DNA of 64,000 nt from Halomonas sp. McH1-25 (GCF_022348165.1 NZ_JAKRFI010000006.1:1-64000); one strand, 5' to 3'; shown: positions 53,419 through 64,000, counted from the first letter of the stretch. Made by a program: numbers and translations. The notes: generated by a model from the letters alone, not told the origin.

Positions 53419-54537
53419 ATGACGAGTTATGATTTTGCCGTCATCGGTGGCGGGTTGGTAGGTAGTGCCATTGCCTATGGCTTGGCCCGAGCCGGCCATC
53501 AAGTCTGCGTGCTGGATGAAGGCGATGTCGCCTACCGAGCCTCACGCGGTAACTTTGGCTTGGTCTGGGTCCAAGGTAAGGGGCAAGAAATTCCCTTGTA
53601 TTCCGAGTGGAGCATGAGTTCCGCATCGCTCTGGGCGGGCCTGACCGACGAATTGTACGACCTAACCGGAATAAGGACTCAGCATCAGGCACCGGGTGGG
53701 GTTCATTTGTGTTACAGCGCTGATGAGTTGTCCAGCCGTCAATCTGCTCTTGAGTCCCTCTCCCGTGCCACACAGGGACGTTTCGATTTTGACATGCTGG
53801 ATCACGACCAGCTTCGCCAATTGATTCCCGAGATCGGAGAGAGCGTGGTGGGGGCTTCCTGGTCACGCCTGGACGGGCACGCCAATCCATTGTATTTGCT
53901 GCGCGCCCTGCATGCTGGCATTCAACACCATGGCGGGACCTACAAGTCCTGCGGACCTGTACGTCGTATTCGCCCCGAGGCAGGAAGTTTTATTGTTGAT
54001 TGCGAAAGGCAGCAGGTGCATGCAGCTCGGGTGGTGCTTGCCGCCGGCCTAGGCAACCGAGACCTAGCACCACAAGTCGGTTTGTCGGCGCCGCTCGCGC
54101 CCAACCGAGGCGAGATTCTCGTCACTGAGCGCATGAAGCCCCTATTGAATCTTCCTACTACTTACCTCAGACAAACCGGGGAAGGTTCGATCCTTATGGG
54201 AGACTCCCATGAGGATGTTGGCTTCGATGATGGTACGGAAACACACGTGCTATCACACATTGCCCAGCGTGCTGTCAGAGCCCTTCCTGCCCTGGCCAAT
54301 ACTCGCGTAGTCCGTGCCTGGGGAGCGTTAAGGGTGATGACGCCGGATGGCTATCCCTTGTATGAGGCTTCTGAAACTTACCCAGGCGCATTCGTTGCTT
54401 GCTGCCATAGCGGCGTCACCTTGGCGGCCGCTCATGTCAAGCGCCTAGCGCCCTGGATCGCTGGCGATACGCCACCGGCCGAAATTTCCCCTTTCACCGC
54501 GGAGAGGTTCCATGTTCAAACGGCTACCCCTGTCTGA
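53419..54537 (+). CDS. DadA-like FAD oxidoreductase, first alternative beta subunit
   Basis: 372 residues. The N-terminal GGGLVGSAIAYGLARAG FAD motif and the glycine/D-amino-acid oxidase fold are clear. It is the size of the beta subunit of octopine/nopaline oxidases and D-hydroxyproline dehydrogenases. It overlaps the 2Fe-2S subunit gene by 26 nt. A second DadA-like gene at 56201 lies on the other side of the alpha subunit. It should oxidise the C-N bond of the imported amine or amino acid. Confidence 0.86.
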   Translation: MTSYDFAVIGGGLVGSAIAYGLARAGHQVCVLDEGDVAYRASRGNFGLVWVQGKGQEIPLYSEWSMSSASLWAGLTDELYDLTGIRTQHQAPGGVHLCYSADELSSRQSALESLSRATQGRFDFDMLDHDQLRQLIPEIGESVVGASWSRLDGHANPLYLLRALHAGIQHHGGTYKSCGPVRRIRPEAGSFIVDCERQQVHAARVVLAAGLGNRDLAPQVGLSAPLAPNRGEILVTERMKPLLNLPTTYLRQTGEGSILMGDSHEDVGFDDGTETHVLSHIAQRAVRALPALANTRVVRAWGALRVMTPDGYPLYEASETYPGAFVACCHSGVTLAAAHVKRLAPWIAGDTPPAEISPFTAERFHVQTATPV

Positions 54538-54826
54538 TACCACCTGCAATCGAGACGTGACGATAACTTTTGACGATCTGACCGTGACCGCACGTGAAGG
54601 CGAAACAGTGGCTGCCGCTCTGCTTGCCGCAGGAATGCGCAACTGCCGAACGACACCGGTGAGCGAATCTCCTCGTGCACCCTATTGCATGATGGGGGTG
54701 TGCTTCGAATGCCTGATGGAAGTCGATGGTGTGCCCAACGTTCAGGCCTGCCAAATGCTGGTTCGAGAGGGAATGCAGGTCCGGTCCCAACAAGGTGCGC
54801 GGAGGCTAGTCCATGATCACGCATGA
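54512..54826 (+). CDS. 2Fe-2S ferredoxin-like small subunit (HcnA/gamma-subunit type)
   Basis: 104 residues. Four Cys are arranged as in plant-type ferredoxins: CMMGVCFEC around 65-73 and VQAC near 87. The first Cys position preceded by APY is typical of HcnA-like subunits of FAD amine dehydrogenases. It overlaps the genes on both sides (26 and 14 nt), consistent with assembly as one complex. Confidence 0.87.
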   Translation: MFKRLPLSDTTCNRDVTITFDDLTVTAREGETVAAALLAAGMRNCRTTPVSESPRAPYCMMGVCFECLMEVDGVPNVQACQMLVREGMQVRSQQGARRLVHDHA

Positions 54827-56204
54827 CCTGGTAATTCTCGGTAGTGGCCCGGCAGGAATGGCTGCAGCCATGACAGCGGCTCAGCATGGCCTCTCGCCTA
54901 TCGTAATTGATGAGCAACCCGCCCCGGGTGGCCAGGTTTATCGGGCTATCGAAACCACGCCAGTCAATGATCGGCGCGTGCTTGGGCAAGATTATTGGTC
55001 GGGCGAAACCTTAGCGAAAGGGCTTCATCACCAAAATATAGACTACCAGCCCAATACTAGTGTTTGGCAATTGACGCGACAGCGCGACATTGGGTTGTTA
55101 CATCATGAAGCTGCCTCGATGATCCGGGCCCGTCGGGTCATTCTTGCGACCGGGGCCATGGAGCGCCCTTTCCCTATCCCTGGCTGGACGCTGCCCGGCG
55201 TCATGACCGCGGGCAGTGCGCAAATCTTACTTAAATCTTCTGGCGTGGTACCGAATGCCCCAGCAGTCATGGCAGGTAGCGGCCCACTGCTATTTTTACT
55301 GGCCGCTCAGTACCTGCGCGCCGGTGTCCCTATCGCTGCGCTTCTTGATACGACGCCACGGGGCCGTTACCGCAAAGCCCTACCCTATCTCCCGGCGGCA
55401 GTGCGGAATATACCAACCCTGACCAAAGGACTTGGGCTGTTACAAGAATTGCGTCGTGCCGGAGTACGTCATATCAAGTACGTCAGCGCCTTGCGTGCCG
55501 AAGGTGACAACCAGCTGGAGCGTATTCGCTGGCAGACTGACGGGCAAGATACCTGGGAGTCCCTCGAAACGTCGACTCTACTGCTCCATCAAGGAGTCGT
55601 GCCAAATACCCAGATCACGCGCGCTCTGCATTGTGAGCATGACTGGAACGAACAACAGCTTGCCTGGCATCCACGCCTTGACGAGTGGTTGATGACCGAT
55701 GTGGAAGGGATAGCCGTTGCAGGTGATGGCGGTGGGATTGTGGGTGCACAAGCCGCGGCGATTCAGGGACAGCTTGCCGGGTTAGGCGCAGCTATAGCGT
55801 TGGGAAAGGTGAAGTCTGACGAAGGCAATCGGCAGGCAGCCCAGCTTCGCCAGAAATTGGCACGTGAAACCTCTATTCGTCCCTTCCTTGATGTCATGTA
55901 TCAGCCCGCTCTGCAATGGCGGCTTCCCTCTGATGACACTTTAGTTTGCCGCTGTGAGGAAGTCACCGCAGGAGAAATACGGCGCATTGCCCGTATGGGC
56001 TGTCGAGGCCCTAACCAGACCAAATCATTTTCCCGCTGTGGCATGGGTCCCTGTCAGGGACGCATGTGCGGCCTGACGGTAAGTGAATTGCTAGCTGATG
56101 CAAACCAACAAAGCGTTGAGGCAACAGGCTACTATCGCCTGCGTCCGCCTTTCAAGCCTATTACCTTAGGCCAACTCGCTCGTGCCGCGGAGGATAATCA
56201 GTGA
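54813..56204 (+). CDS. FAD/NAD(P)-binding alpha subunit (HcnB/OoxA-like)
   Basis: 463 residues. Two dinucleotide-binding motifs are present (LGSGPAGMAAAMTAAQHG at 8-25 and AGSGPLLFLLAAQYL near 150). The C-terminal Cys cluster CRCEEVT ... SRCGMGPCQGRMCG should hold a BFD-type 2Fe-2S centre. This is the architecture of the alpha subunit of opine oxidases, hydrogen cyanide synthase and D-hydroxyproline dehydrogenase. It passes electrons from the beta subunit to the respiratory chain. It overlaps the next gene by ATGA-type contact. Confidence 0.88.
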   Translation: MITHDLVILGSGPAGMAAAMTAAQHGLSPIVIDEQPAPGGQVYRAIETTPVNDRRVLGQDYWSGETLAKGLHHQNIDYQPNTSVWQLTRQRDIGLLHHEAASMIRARRVILATGAMERPFPIPGWTLPGVMTAGSAQILLKSSGVVPNAPAVMAGSGPLLFLLAAQYLRAGVPIAALLDTTPRGRYRKALPYLPAAVRNIPTLTKGLGLLQELRRAGVRHIKYVSALRAEGDNQLERIRWQTDGQDTWESLETSTLLLHQGVVPNTQITRALHCEHDWNEQQLAWHPRLDEWLMTDVEGIAVAGDGGGIVGAQAAAIQGQLAGLGAAIALGKVKSDEGNRQAAQLRQKLARETSIRPFLDVMYQPALQWRLPSDDTLVCRCEEVTAGEIRRIARMGCRGPNQTKSFSRCGMGPCQGRMCGLTVSELLADANQQSVEATGYYRLRPPFKPITLGQLARAAEDNQ

Positions 56205-57310
56205 CGACACGCGTCGTGATCGTAGGGGCCGGTTTCCACGGCTGCAGTGCTGCTGTCCATTTAAGTTCCCAAGGGCATCAGGTCACTGTAATCGATAAAG
56301 CCTATGCAGGCCGCCACGCGTCCGGTGTCAACGCAGGGGGTGTTCGTCGCCTAGGCAGGCATCCTGCAGAAATCCCTTTAGCCACGGCAGCTTGGCAACG
56401 CTGGCAACGCATGACAGACCTTGTCGGTGACGACTGCGGCTTTCGTCCCGTTGGACAAATCAAAGTTGCCGAGAACGATGCTGACATGCAGCTTCTGGCT
56501 GATCGCGAGACACAAATCCGCTCGCTAGGATTCGATCATGAATATCTAATAGATAGGGAAGAACTGCGACGCCGAATTCCTAGTGTTGCCTCGCACTGTC
56601 CTGGTGGGCTGGCTTGTGATGGTGATGGGTATGCCAATCCGTACCGCACCGTCACCGCCTGGCGCCGTCGTGCCCAGCAGCATGGGGCTATCTTTCATGA
56701 AGGCATCGAGGTCACGAATCTGGACAGTCATAAAGGCGGCTGGGAAGTGACCGCCAGTGGACAGCGCTTTCAAGCAGATATTGTTGTCAACTGTGCCGGA
56801 GCTTGGGCCGGAACGCTATGTGAGCGGCTCGGCGAACCAGTACCTCTTACTGCCGAGGCGCCGATGCTGATGATTACTGAGCGTCTTTCCCCTTTCCTGC
56901 AGCCCGTAGTAGGTGCCACGTCACGCCCGTTATCTTTCAAGCAATTCGAGAACGGTACTGTGCTTATCGGCGGTGGGGTGCGTGGCGCTGTCGATTTTCA
57001 GCGAGACCTTGCCGAAACGCGCCTGGATGGCTTGGCTGAAAATGCCAATACCGTTGTGAGTCTGTTCCCCTTCATGGCTCAGGCTCGCATCGTTCGCACT
57101 TGGGCCGGTGTGGAGGCAGTCATGCCTGATCAGATCCCCGTGCTTAGCAGGAGCCATACACACGATAATGTTATTCACGTCTTTGGCTTTTCTGCGCATG
57201 GATATCAACTAGGCGCCATCACAGGAGAAATAGTTGCCGACTTGGTGAATCAAGCCGAGCCAAGTCTACCTATCACACCATTTTCTATTACGCGTTTTCA
57301 AGACGCCTGA
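56201..57310 (+). CDS. DadA-like FAD oxidoreductase, second alternative beta subunit
   Basis: 369 residues with the FAD motif VGAGFHGCSAAVHL (residues 6-19). It has the same family and length as the product of 53419-54537 but is clearly different in sequence. Only one beta subunit is normally encoded with alpha and gamma. Two copies suggest that the complex can be built with either one for two substrates or two enantiomers, or that one acts alone. Confidence 0.86.
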   Translation: MTTRVVIVGAGFHGCSAAVHLSSQGHQVTVIDKAYAGRHASGVNAGGVRRLGRHPAEIPLATAAWQRWQRMTDLVGDDCGFRPVGQIKVAENDADMQLLADRETQIRSLGFDHEYLIDREELRRRIPSVASHCPGGLACDGDGYANPYRTVTAWRRRAQQHGAIFHEGIEVTNLDSHKGGWEVTASGQRFQADIVVNCAGAWAGTLCERLGEPVPLTAEAPMLMITERLSPFLQPVVGATSRPLSFKQFENGTVLIGGGVRGAVDFQRDLAETRLDGLAENANTVVSLFPFMAQARIVRTWAGVEAVMPDQIPVLSRSHTHDNVIHVFGFSAHGYQLGAITGEIVADLVNQAEPSLPITPFSITRFQDA

Positions 57311-57405
57311 ATACCTAGTTGAATGCTAGCCCTGTATCCTCCTACCTATTATCGGTAGATCGGACAGGACAACTAACGCCCTCTCGGGCAATTTGGAGAT
57401 ACTCC

Positions 57406-57753
57406 ATGATCCAACGCTATATCCGTACTCCCATTATGCATCGTGCCGTCGAAGCTAACGGATTCGTATTTTTCGGAGGTATCATTGCCGATGACTTAAC
57501 ATTAGACATGGCCGGCCAGACGAAACAAGTGCTGGATAAACTGGAAACTTACCTAGCCGAATCCGGTACTGACAAAAAAAATATCGTATCGGCAACCGCT
57601 TATGTTTCCGACCTTGGTCTAAAGAAAGGTATGAATGATGTCTGGACCGGGTGGTTTGCGCCAGAGAATTTACCATCTAGAGCCACGCTCGGTGTAGCTG
57701 ACTTAGGGGAGAATGTCTTGCTGGAATTAGTAGTGACTGCAGTTAAGTCATAA
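57406..57753 (+). CDS. RidA family enamine/imine deaminase
   Basis: 115 residues from ATG 57406, with GGAG 7 nt upstream; an in-frame ATG at 57319 lacks a site and adds non-family sequence. R92 (PSRATLGV) and E107 (LLELVV) match the active-site Arg and Glu of RidA. It hydrolyses reactive imines such as those released by amino acid oxidases, which fits its place behind two such enzymes. Confidence 0.9.
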   Translation: MIQRYIRTPIMHRAVEANGFVFFGGIIADDLTLDMAGQTKQVLDKLETYLAESGTDKKNIVSATAYVSDLGLKKGMNDVWTGWFAPENLPSRATLGVADLGENVLLELVVTAVKS

Positions 57754-57760
57754 ATACAAG

Positions 57761-57780
57761 GGGGAGATAAATATCTCCCC
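57761..57780 (+). terminator. Terminator of the oxidase operon
   Basis: GGGGAGAT-AAAT-ATCTCCCC hairpin beginning 8 nt after the ridA stop, followed by a pyrimidine-rich TCCTATTCTCGTTTC. Confidence 0.75.
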
Positions 57781-57880
57781 TCCTATTCTCGTTTCATAAA
57801 TAGTCATGAAAGCTGTAATGGTTGAATTAATTCAGACACCTACGTAGAACCCAGTGGCAACCATCCTCTTGAGCAGGGGT

Positions 57881-58199
57881 GCCTTAGTCGCATGCATTGA
57901 ACACCGACTGATCAAGCCGGGAGTGACTCAGACGAAAAGGATGGAACGTTTCAATGACAGCATTTAGCGATGTGCTTTCAATTCGGCGATACGAGTCGAG
58001 AAACGAAATAAAACAGGTGATAAAACGCTGCTTATGGCTATACAATCATCATATTCCGCAAAAGGCGCTACACTTTGTTAAAGCTTTTAAGCTAGCGCAA
58101 GATGCTCGCTATCTACAGCGCTTGGGCTGCCTAGGCACTGGTCTGACAACTTTCTCGCCCAATGAGGCTATAGCTCCCACTCGGCCCGCCGATATCTAG
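57881..58199 (+). pseudogene. IS481-type transposase 3' fragment, frameshifted
   Basis: One frame reads ACIEHRLIKPGVTQTKRMERFN and stops; the next frame continues with LWLYNHHIPQKAL. Both are hallmarks of the C-terminal third of IS481 family DDE transposases (EHRLIKP, MVERFNG and YNHHLPQKAL). The catalytic domain start and the inverted repeats are not visible. It separates the oxidase operon from the chemoreceptor. Confidence 0.75.
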
Positions 58200-58231
58200 C
58201 TCCCGACGATAATAATCTGGAGCTCCCCCCT

Positions 58232-59992
58232 GTGACGAAGACGGCCACCAAAAGACGAATATCCTTCAACCTGCAAACCAAAATTCTGCTGCTGACATTA
58301 GTGCCACTGCTGCTGGTGACCGGCTCCCTCGTTAGCTTGTCACTCTTTGAGCGCATGGAAGACAACCGGACCAATCTGGCCGAGCAGCGGGCCATGTTGA
58401 TCGAAGCGCGCAAAGGCTCAGTGCGCAACGTGATCGAGACAGCCATGTCAGCGATCAGCCCGATCGTGGCGCAAGCCGGCCCCGATGATGCCGTTGCCCA
58501 ACAACGTGCTCGTGACGTGCTGCGTAACCTGCGGTTCGAAGGTGACAACTACGTCTTCGTCTATGACTATGACGGCACCAACCTGGTCCTGCCCCACCAG
58601 CCACAAATGGAAGGCACCGCCATGCTCGACAAACAGGATCCCAACGGAAAATACCTGGTCCGTGACATGATCCAGATTGCCCAAAACGGAAGCGGTTTTT
58701 ACCAGTACGGCTGGCCGCACCCAGGCACGGGCCAAGTAGAACCCAAATTCTCGTACGCAGCCGGCATCGAGAAATGGGGCTGGGTCATGGGAGCCGGGGT
58801 TTATGTCACCGATATCGACGCCGCCATGGCCGATGCCGAAGCCTTGGCCGCCAAGGAACTTGGTCAGTCAATCTGGTCATCGGTACTGATCGGTATCGTC
58901 ATGTTTGCCGGTGTTGCCATCGTGGCCGCCTTCCTTGTGCGCCGTGCCATCCTCCCGATTCGCCGCATTGCCGAGGCTATGAAGGACATTGCCAGGGGTA
59001 AGGGTGACCTGACTCGCCGTTTGCATGCCGACAGCAAGGACGAGGTCGGCGAGCTGGCCAATCAGTTCAACGCCTTCGTCGAGCGCATGCAAAACACCCT
59101 GCGTGAAGTCCGCACCAGCACACGAAGCGTGAACCGGGCTGCCGGCGAAATTGCCCAGAGCAGTGAAGAACTGGCGTCACGTACCGATCAAGCTGCGGCC
59201 AATCTACAGGAAACATCGGCGTCTATGGAGGAAATCACCTCGACGGTCAACCACAGCGCCGAGTCTGCCCAGCAAGCCAATCAGCTAGTGCAGTCGACGG
59301 CCGACGTGGCCCGCCAGGGCGAAACGGCCATGACACAAGTCGAGAAGACGATGGATGACATCAACGCCTCGGCGGCGAAAATCAGCGATATCATCACCAT
59401 GATCGACTCAATCGCTTTCCAGACCAACATTCTGGCGTTGAACGCCTCTGTCGAAGCGGCGCGTGCCGGCGAGCACGGCCGAGGCTTTGCCGTCGTTGCT
59501 CAGGAGGTCCGTACCCTGGCCAGCCGCTCTAGCGAAGCTTCCCGCGAGATCCGTGAGCTGATCGACGCCTCCTCGTCCCATACACGTTCCGGGGCCGAAC
59601 TCGTCAGGTCGGCGGGTCAAACCATGCATGACATCGTTGCGAGTGTGGCCCGGGTTACCGATGTCATCGCCGAGATCAGCGCGGGGGCCAAGGAACAAAG
59701 CAGCGGCATCGGTCAGATCAATACGGCCGTGGCAGAAATGGACACCATGACCCAGCAGAATGCAGCCATGGTTCAGCAATCCTCTTCTGCGGCCAACGAG
59801 ATGCGGGAGCATGCGCAGCGACTCAGCCGCTTAATCAACTCGTTCGTATTGGGTGACGAGGTAGCCGACATGAAAGGTGGCCCGGTTCCAGCATTACAGT
59901 CTCGGACCGCGCCAGCCGCCATGCCCAACCTGCCGGTTTCTAAGGCAGCCCTCGCGCGCCAGAGCCAAGCTGAGGAATGGGAAGAGTTTTGA
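58232..59992 (+). CDS. Methyl-accepting chemotaxis protein with periplasmic Cache domain
   Basis: 586 residues from GTG 58232 (GGAG upstream). Order: membrane span 18-36; periplasmic single Cache domain about 40-200 with [19 protein letters not shown]-like strands and [11 protein letters not shown]; second span about 210-235; HAMP to about 285; and a signalling domain with tip [18 protein letters not shown]. The protein ends QAEEWEEF, and EWEEF resembles the CheR/CheB-docking pentapeptides NWETF and GWEEF. Cache receptors of this type often bind small carboxylates. Confidence 0.92.
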   Translation: MTKTATKRRISFNLQTKILLLTLVPLLLVTGSLVSLSLFERMEDNRTNLAEQRAMLIEARKGSVRNVIETAMSAISPIVAQAGPDDAVAQQRARDVLRNLRFEGDNYVFVYDYDGTNLVLPHQPQMEGTAMLDKQDPNGKYLVRDMIQIAQNGSGFYQYGWPHPGTGQVEPKFSYAAGIEKWGWVMGAGVYVTDIDAAMADAEALAAKELGQSIWSSVLIGIVMFAGVAIVAAFLVRRAILPIRRIAEAMKDIARGKGDLTRRLHADSKDEVGELANQFNAFVERMQNTLREVRTSTRSVNRAAGEIAQSSEELASRTDQAAANLQETSASMEEITSTVNHSAESAQQANQLVQSTADVARQGETAMTQVEKTMDDINASAAKISDIITMIDSIAFQTNILALNASVEAARAGEHGRGFAVVAQEVRTLASRSSEASREIRELIDASSSHTRSGAELVRSAGQTMHDIVASVARVTDVIAEISAGAKEQSSGIGQINTAVAEMDTMTQQNAAMVQQSSSAANEMREHAQRLSRLINSFVLGDEVADMKGGPVPALQSRTAPAAMPNLPVSKAALARQSQAEEWEEF

Positions 59993-60027
59993 AGCCGGAA
60001 AGCGGCTAATGATAGCTTAATAAACAC

Positions 60028-60058
60028 ACCCGGTCTGGCATCCCATGACCGGGTTTTT
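60028..60058 (+). terminator. Terminator of the chemoreceptor gene
   Basis: ACCCGGTC ... GACCGGGT stem with 11-nt loop and a TTTTT tail, 35 nt after the stop. Confidence 0.88.
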
Positions 60059-60116
60059 CATAGTTTCAAGGCAATCGATACGGCTCGAGCAAAAATGCTT
60101 GGCTTAAACCGAGGGT

Positions 60117-60458
60117 GTGATTGTCTCGGGTTCCGATTGTGAGCGATATGATAGATATGCACTCTCAGCAGGAAGGGCTTCTCCTCGAGGCGTTCATCGG
60201 GGCGTTTGGCGCAAGCGCGCTTCGATAGCGGTCGAACTGGTCATACAGCCGGGCAATGAACCTAAGCAACCAGGTCGAACCGTAAGCGGCAACCAACGTT
60301 CGACGGAATTCAGCAGTAAAGAGGATCTACTGGGCCACTCGAGCCTGATCGTGACGAGTCGCTACGCGCATATGTTCGATGCTGGCCTGGATGACATCGG
60401 GACTCGGTTGCCCAACCTGAATGCGGCCTTCTGCGACCAAATTGCGACCAAGCACTAA
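60117..60458 (+). pseudogene. Tyrosine integrase remnant, relic c, beside tRNA-Leu
   Basis: From 60324 the frame reads DLLGHSSLIVTSRYAHMFDA, keeping the catalytic Tyr, and ends ...CDQIATKH at TAA 60456-60458. Upstream to 60117 only scattered integrase-like words (HRGVWRKRASI) remain; the box II HxxR segment is missing. It is therefore a deleted integrase, adjacent to the tRNA it once targeted. Confidence 0.78.
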
Positions 60459-60497
60459 ACGAGGCTGAAACTAGAGGGAGGAAAACGAAGCTAAGCA

Positions 60498-60569
60498 ACT
60501 GATTTGGAAGTGGTGCCGGTGGTCGGACTCGAACCGACACGCTATCGCTAGCGGCGGATTTTGAATCCG
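60498..60569 (-). repeat. attachment-site repeat within tRNA-Leu(CAA)
   Basis: The 3' part of the intact tRNA gene plus 13 nt of flank. It is repeated at 22299-22370 with two differences, in the same orientation. This is the attachment site of the 38-kb island. Confidence 0.85.
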
Positions 60570-60597
60570 CTGCGTCTACCAATTCCGCCACACCGGC
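60511..60597 (-). tRNA. tRNA-Leu(CAA)
   Basis: 87 nt including encoded CCA (TGG at 60511-60513 on the + strand). Acceptor GCCGGTG pairs with CACCGGC. The anticodon loop TTCAAAA gives CAA. A long variable arm and GGTTCGAGTCC T-loop complete a class II leucine tRNA reading UUG. It has its own promoter at 60609-60636. It is the integration target for the islands on its 3' side. Confidence 0.95.
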
Positions 60598-60608
60598 AGC
60601 GGAGTCGC

Positions 60609-60636
60609 ATTATACGGAGCTGGATCGTAACGTCAA
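60609..60636 (-). promoter_or_regulatory. Sigma-70 promoter of tRNA-Leu
   Basis: On the minus strand, TTGACG (60636-60631), 16-nt spacer, TATAAT (60614-60609), ending 11 nt before the tRNA 5' end. Confidence 0.85.
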
Positions 60637-60643
60637 TGGCGGA

Positions 60644-60672
60644 CTGACTTCATCGTCCTGCTCGGCTATCAT
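60644..60672 (+). promoter_or_regulatory. Probable promoter of queA
   Basis: CTGACT (60644-60649), 17-nt spacer, TATCAT (60667-60672), pointing to queA 77 nt downstream. Confidence 0.5.
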
Positions 60673-60748
60673 AGGCGCCCTGTCCAAACGGTCCAGCAGT
60701 GAGCGGACCGTCGATGCAACATTCATAAGCTCTGGCCTTTCTTCATCC

Positions 60749-62946
<2,198 letters not shown>

Positions 62947-63035
62947 ACGGTCAGGAAGACCCGTTTACCGGCTGGACGCATGGCGCCCAGCCAAATCTCT
63001 GCAACTTTCTTCACTTGTCCAGGAGACGACAACAC

Positions 63036-63365
63036 ATGCTGGATTTCTTCATTTCCCAGGCGCATGCCGAAGGTGGCGCGCCTGCGGGCGGCGGCATGGC
63101 CCAGATCATCATGCTGGTCGGCTTCGTGCTGATCTTCTATTTCCTGCTGTGGCGCCCGCAGTCCAAGCGTGCCAAGCAGCACAAGCAACTGATCAACGGC
63201 CTGTCCAAGGGCGATGAGATCGTCATCGGTGGCGGCCTGGTCGGGCGCGTTACCAAGGTGAGCGATGAGTTCATCGCCATGGAAATCGCCGAAGGCACCG
63301 AAGTCAACGTGCAAAAGAACGCCGTCGCTGCGGTCCTGCCCAAAGGCACCTTGAAGTCCATCTGA
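63036..63365 (+). CDS. yajC: Preprotein translocase accessory subunit YajC
   Basis: 109 residues from ATG 63036 (AGGAG about 10 nt upstream). A single membrane span (about 22-40, IIMLVGFVLIFYFLLWRPQ) is followed by the basic KRAKQHK segment and the conserved GDEIVIGGGLVGRV stretch. It associates with SecDF. Confidence 0.95.
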   Translation: MLDFFISQAHAEGGAPAGGGMAQIIMLVGFVLIFYFLLWRPQSKRAKQHKQLINGLSKGDEIVIGGGLVGRVTKVSDEFIAMEIAEGTEVNVQKNAVAAVLPKGTLKSI

Positions 63366-63373
63366 TCCCCCTC

Positions 63374-63396
63374 GCTGCCGGCCACCTGCCGGCAGC
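63374..63396 (+). terminator. Hairpin between yajC and secD
   Basis: Perfect 9-bp stem GCTGCCGGC/GCCGGCAGC with 5-nt loop, followed by GTATTTTCTG. Partial terminator or mRNA stabiliser; secD begins 35 nt later. Confidence 0.55.
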
Positions 63397-63431
63397 GTAT
63401 TTTCTGCATCAGCAACAAGGACAGGGCTTCC

Positions 63432-64000
63432 ATGCTCAACCGTTATCCCCTGTGGAAGTATCTGCTGATACTTATCGTTCTCGTCGTCGGTCTGATCTAC
63501 GCACTCCCCAACCTTTTCCCCGAGGACCCGGCAGTCCAGATCGGCAGTGCACGTAGCGACGTCTCCCTGGACGAAAGACAGCTCGAACGCCTGCGCAGCG
63601 AACTCGACGAGGCCGGCATCGATATCAAGCGTATCGAGCAGGAACCCAGCGGCACGCTGATTCGCCTGCAGAACGCCGACCAGCAGCTCGCCGCCCGCGA
63701 TATCGTCAATCAGGTGCTGGGCGAAGATTATACCGTGGCACTCAACCTCGCCGAGTCGACCCCGGCCTGGCTGGAGAGTCTGGGCGCCTCGCCGATGAAC
63801 CTGGGGCTCGACCTGCGCGGCGGCGTACATTTCGCCCTCGAAGTCGACATGGAAGCCGCCCTCACCCAGCGCCTCGAGGTCAACGCCAGTGCGATCCGCG
63901 AGAGCCTGCGCGACGAGCGCATCCGCTACCGCGACACTACGGTCGAGGGCCGCACCCTGACGATTACCCTGGCCAACGAGGAAGATCGCAGCCAGGCTCG
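63432..64000 (+). CDS. secD: Protein translocase subunit SecD, 3' end outside window
   Basis: 189 codons visible from ATG 63432. The first membrane span (WKYLLILIVLVVGLIYALP) and the start of the large periplasmic domain are seen, with the SecD signature MNLGLDLRGGVHFALEVD near residues 120-137. With SecF it uses proton-motive force to complete protein export. secF is expected after it. Confidence 0.95.
   Translation, partial: MLNRYPLWKYLLILIVLVVGLIYALPNLFPEDPAVQIGSARSDVSLDERQLERLRSELDEAGIDIKRIEQEPSGTLIRLQNADQQLAARDIVNQVLGEDYTVALNLAESTPAWLESLGASPMNLGLDLRGGVHFALEVDMEAALTQRLEVNASAIRESLRDERIRYRDTTVEGRTLTITLANEEDRSQA

Overview
The window looks like a chromosome segment of a halophilic gammaproteobacterium, most likely a member of the Halomonadaceae (Halomonas or a relative). 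The reasons are the protein style of EtfB, QueA, Tgt, YajC and SecD, and the abundance of TRAP, TTT and ABC uptake systems. Core genes sit only at the two ends: etfB at the left edge, and tRNA-Leu(CAA)-queA-tgt-yajC-secD at the right edge. Nearly everything between (about 561-60510) reads as accessory DNA accreted beside the tRNA-Leu gene.

Region 1 (561-21981) is a catabolic block. It holds a class III CoA-transferase and an enoyl-CoA hydratase-like protein; a hexapeptide carbonic-anhydrase-like protein; a TctCBA transporter operon carrying an FAD hydroxyacid dehydrogenase, an aldehyde dehydrogenase and a beta-hydroxyacid dehydrogenase; a PdxA-like dehydrogenase preceded by a 60-codon stub of L-fuconate dehydratase; a GntR/FCD regulator; and two divergent TRAP operons, each ending in a COG3618 lactonase. 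Four operon heads share one 20-bp palindrome, and three also share a second palindrome at fixed spacing. I read this as a single GntR-type regulon for uptake and oxidation of a hydroxy or sugar acid and its lactone. The substrate cannot be named from the sequence.

Region 2 (22036-23192) is a scar: a frameshifted integrase 3' end, a 72-bp copy of the 3' part of tRNA-Leu(CAA), and an NhaC fragment. Region 3 (23193-41155, almost all minus strand) is a complete accessory chemosensory operon. Its gene order (MCP, CheY, STAS, CheA, CheY, CheR, HEAT, CheB, CheW, MCP) matches what I recall of Vibrio cholerae chemotaxis cluster I (class F9), including a soluble receptor with two signalling tips like DosM. 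It is followed by a PAS-rich GGDEF/EAL protein, a NarL-type two-component pair and an AT-rich diguanylate cyclase.

Region 4 (41182-47535) has a umuC relic, azlCD, and a third TRAP operon with an embedded TetR gene and a metal-dependent amidohydrolase. Region 5 (47775-58199) starts with a second integrase relic, carries a LysR-controlled polyamine-type ABC transporter and a heterotrimeric opine/hydroxyproline-oxidase-like enzyme with two alternative FAD subunits and RidA, and ends in an IS481 transposase relic. Region 6 (58232-60510) has a Cache chemoreceptor with a CheR-docking pentapeptide and a third integrase relic abutting the intact tRNA. The 72-bp repeats at 22299 and 60498 delimit a 38-kb island placed in tandem next to an older one.
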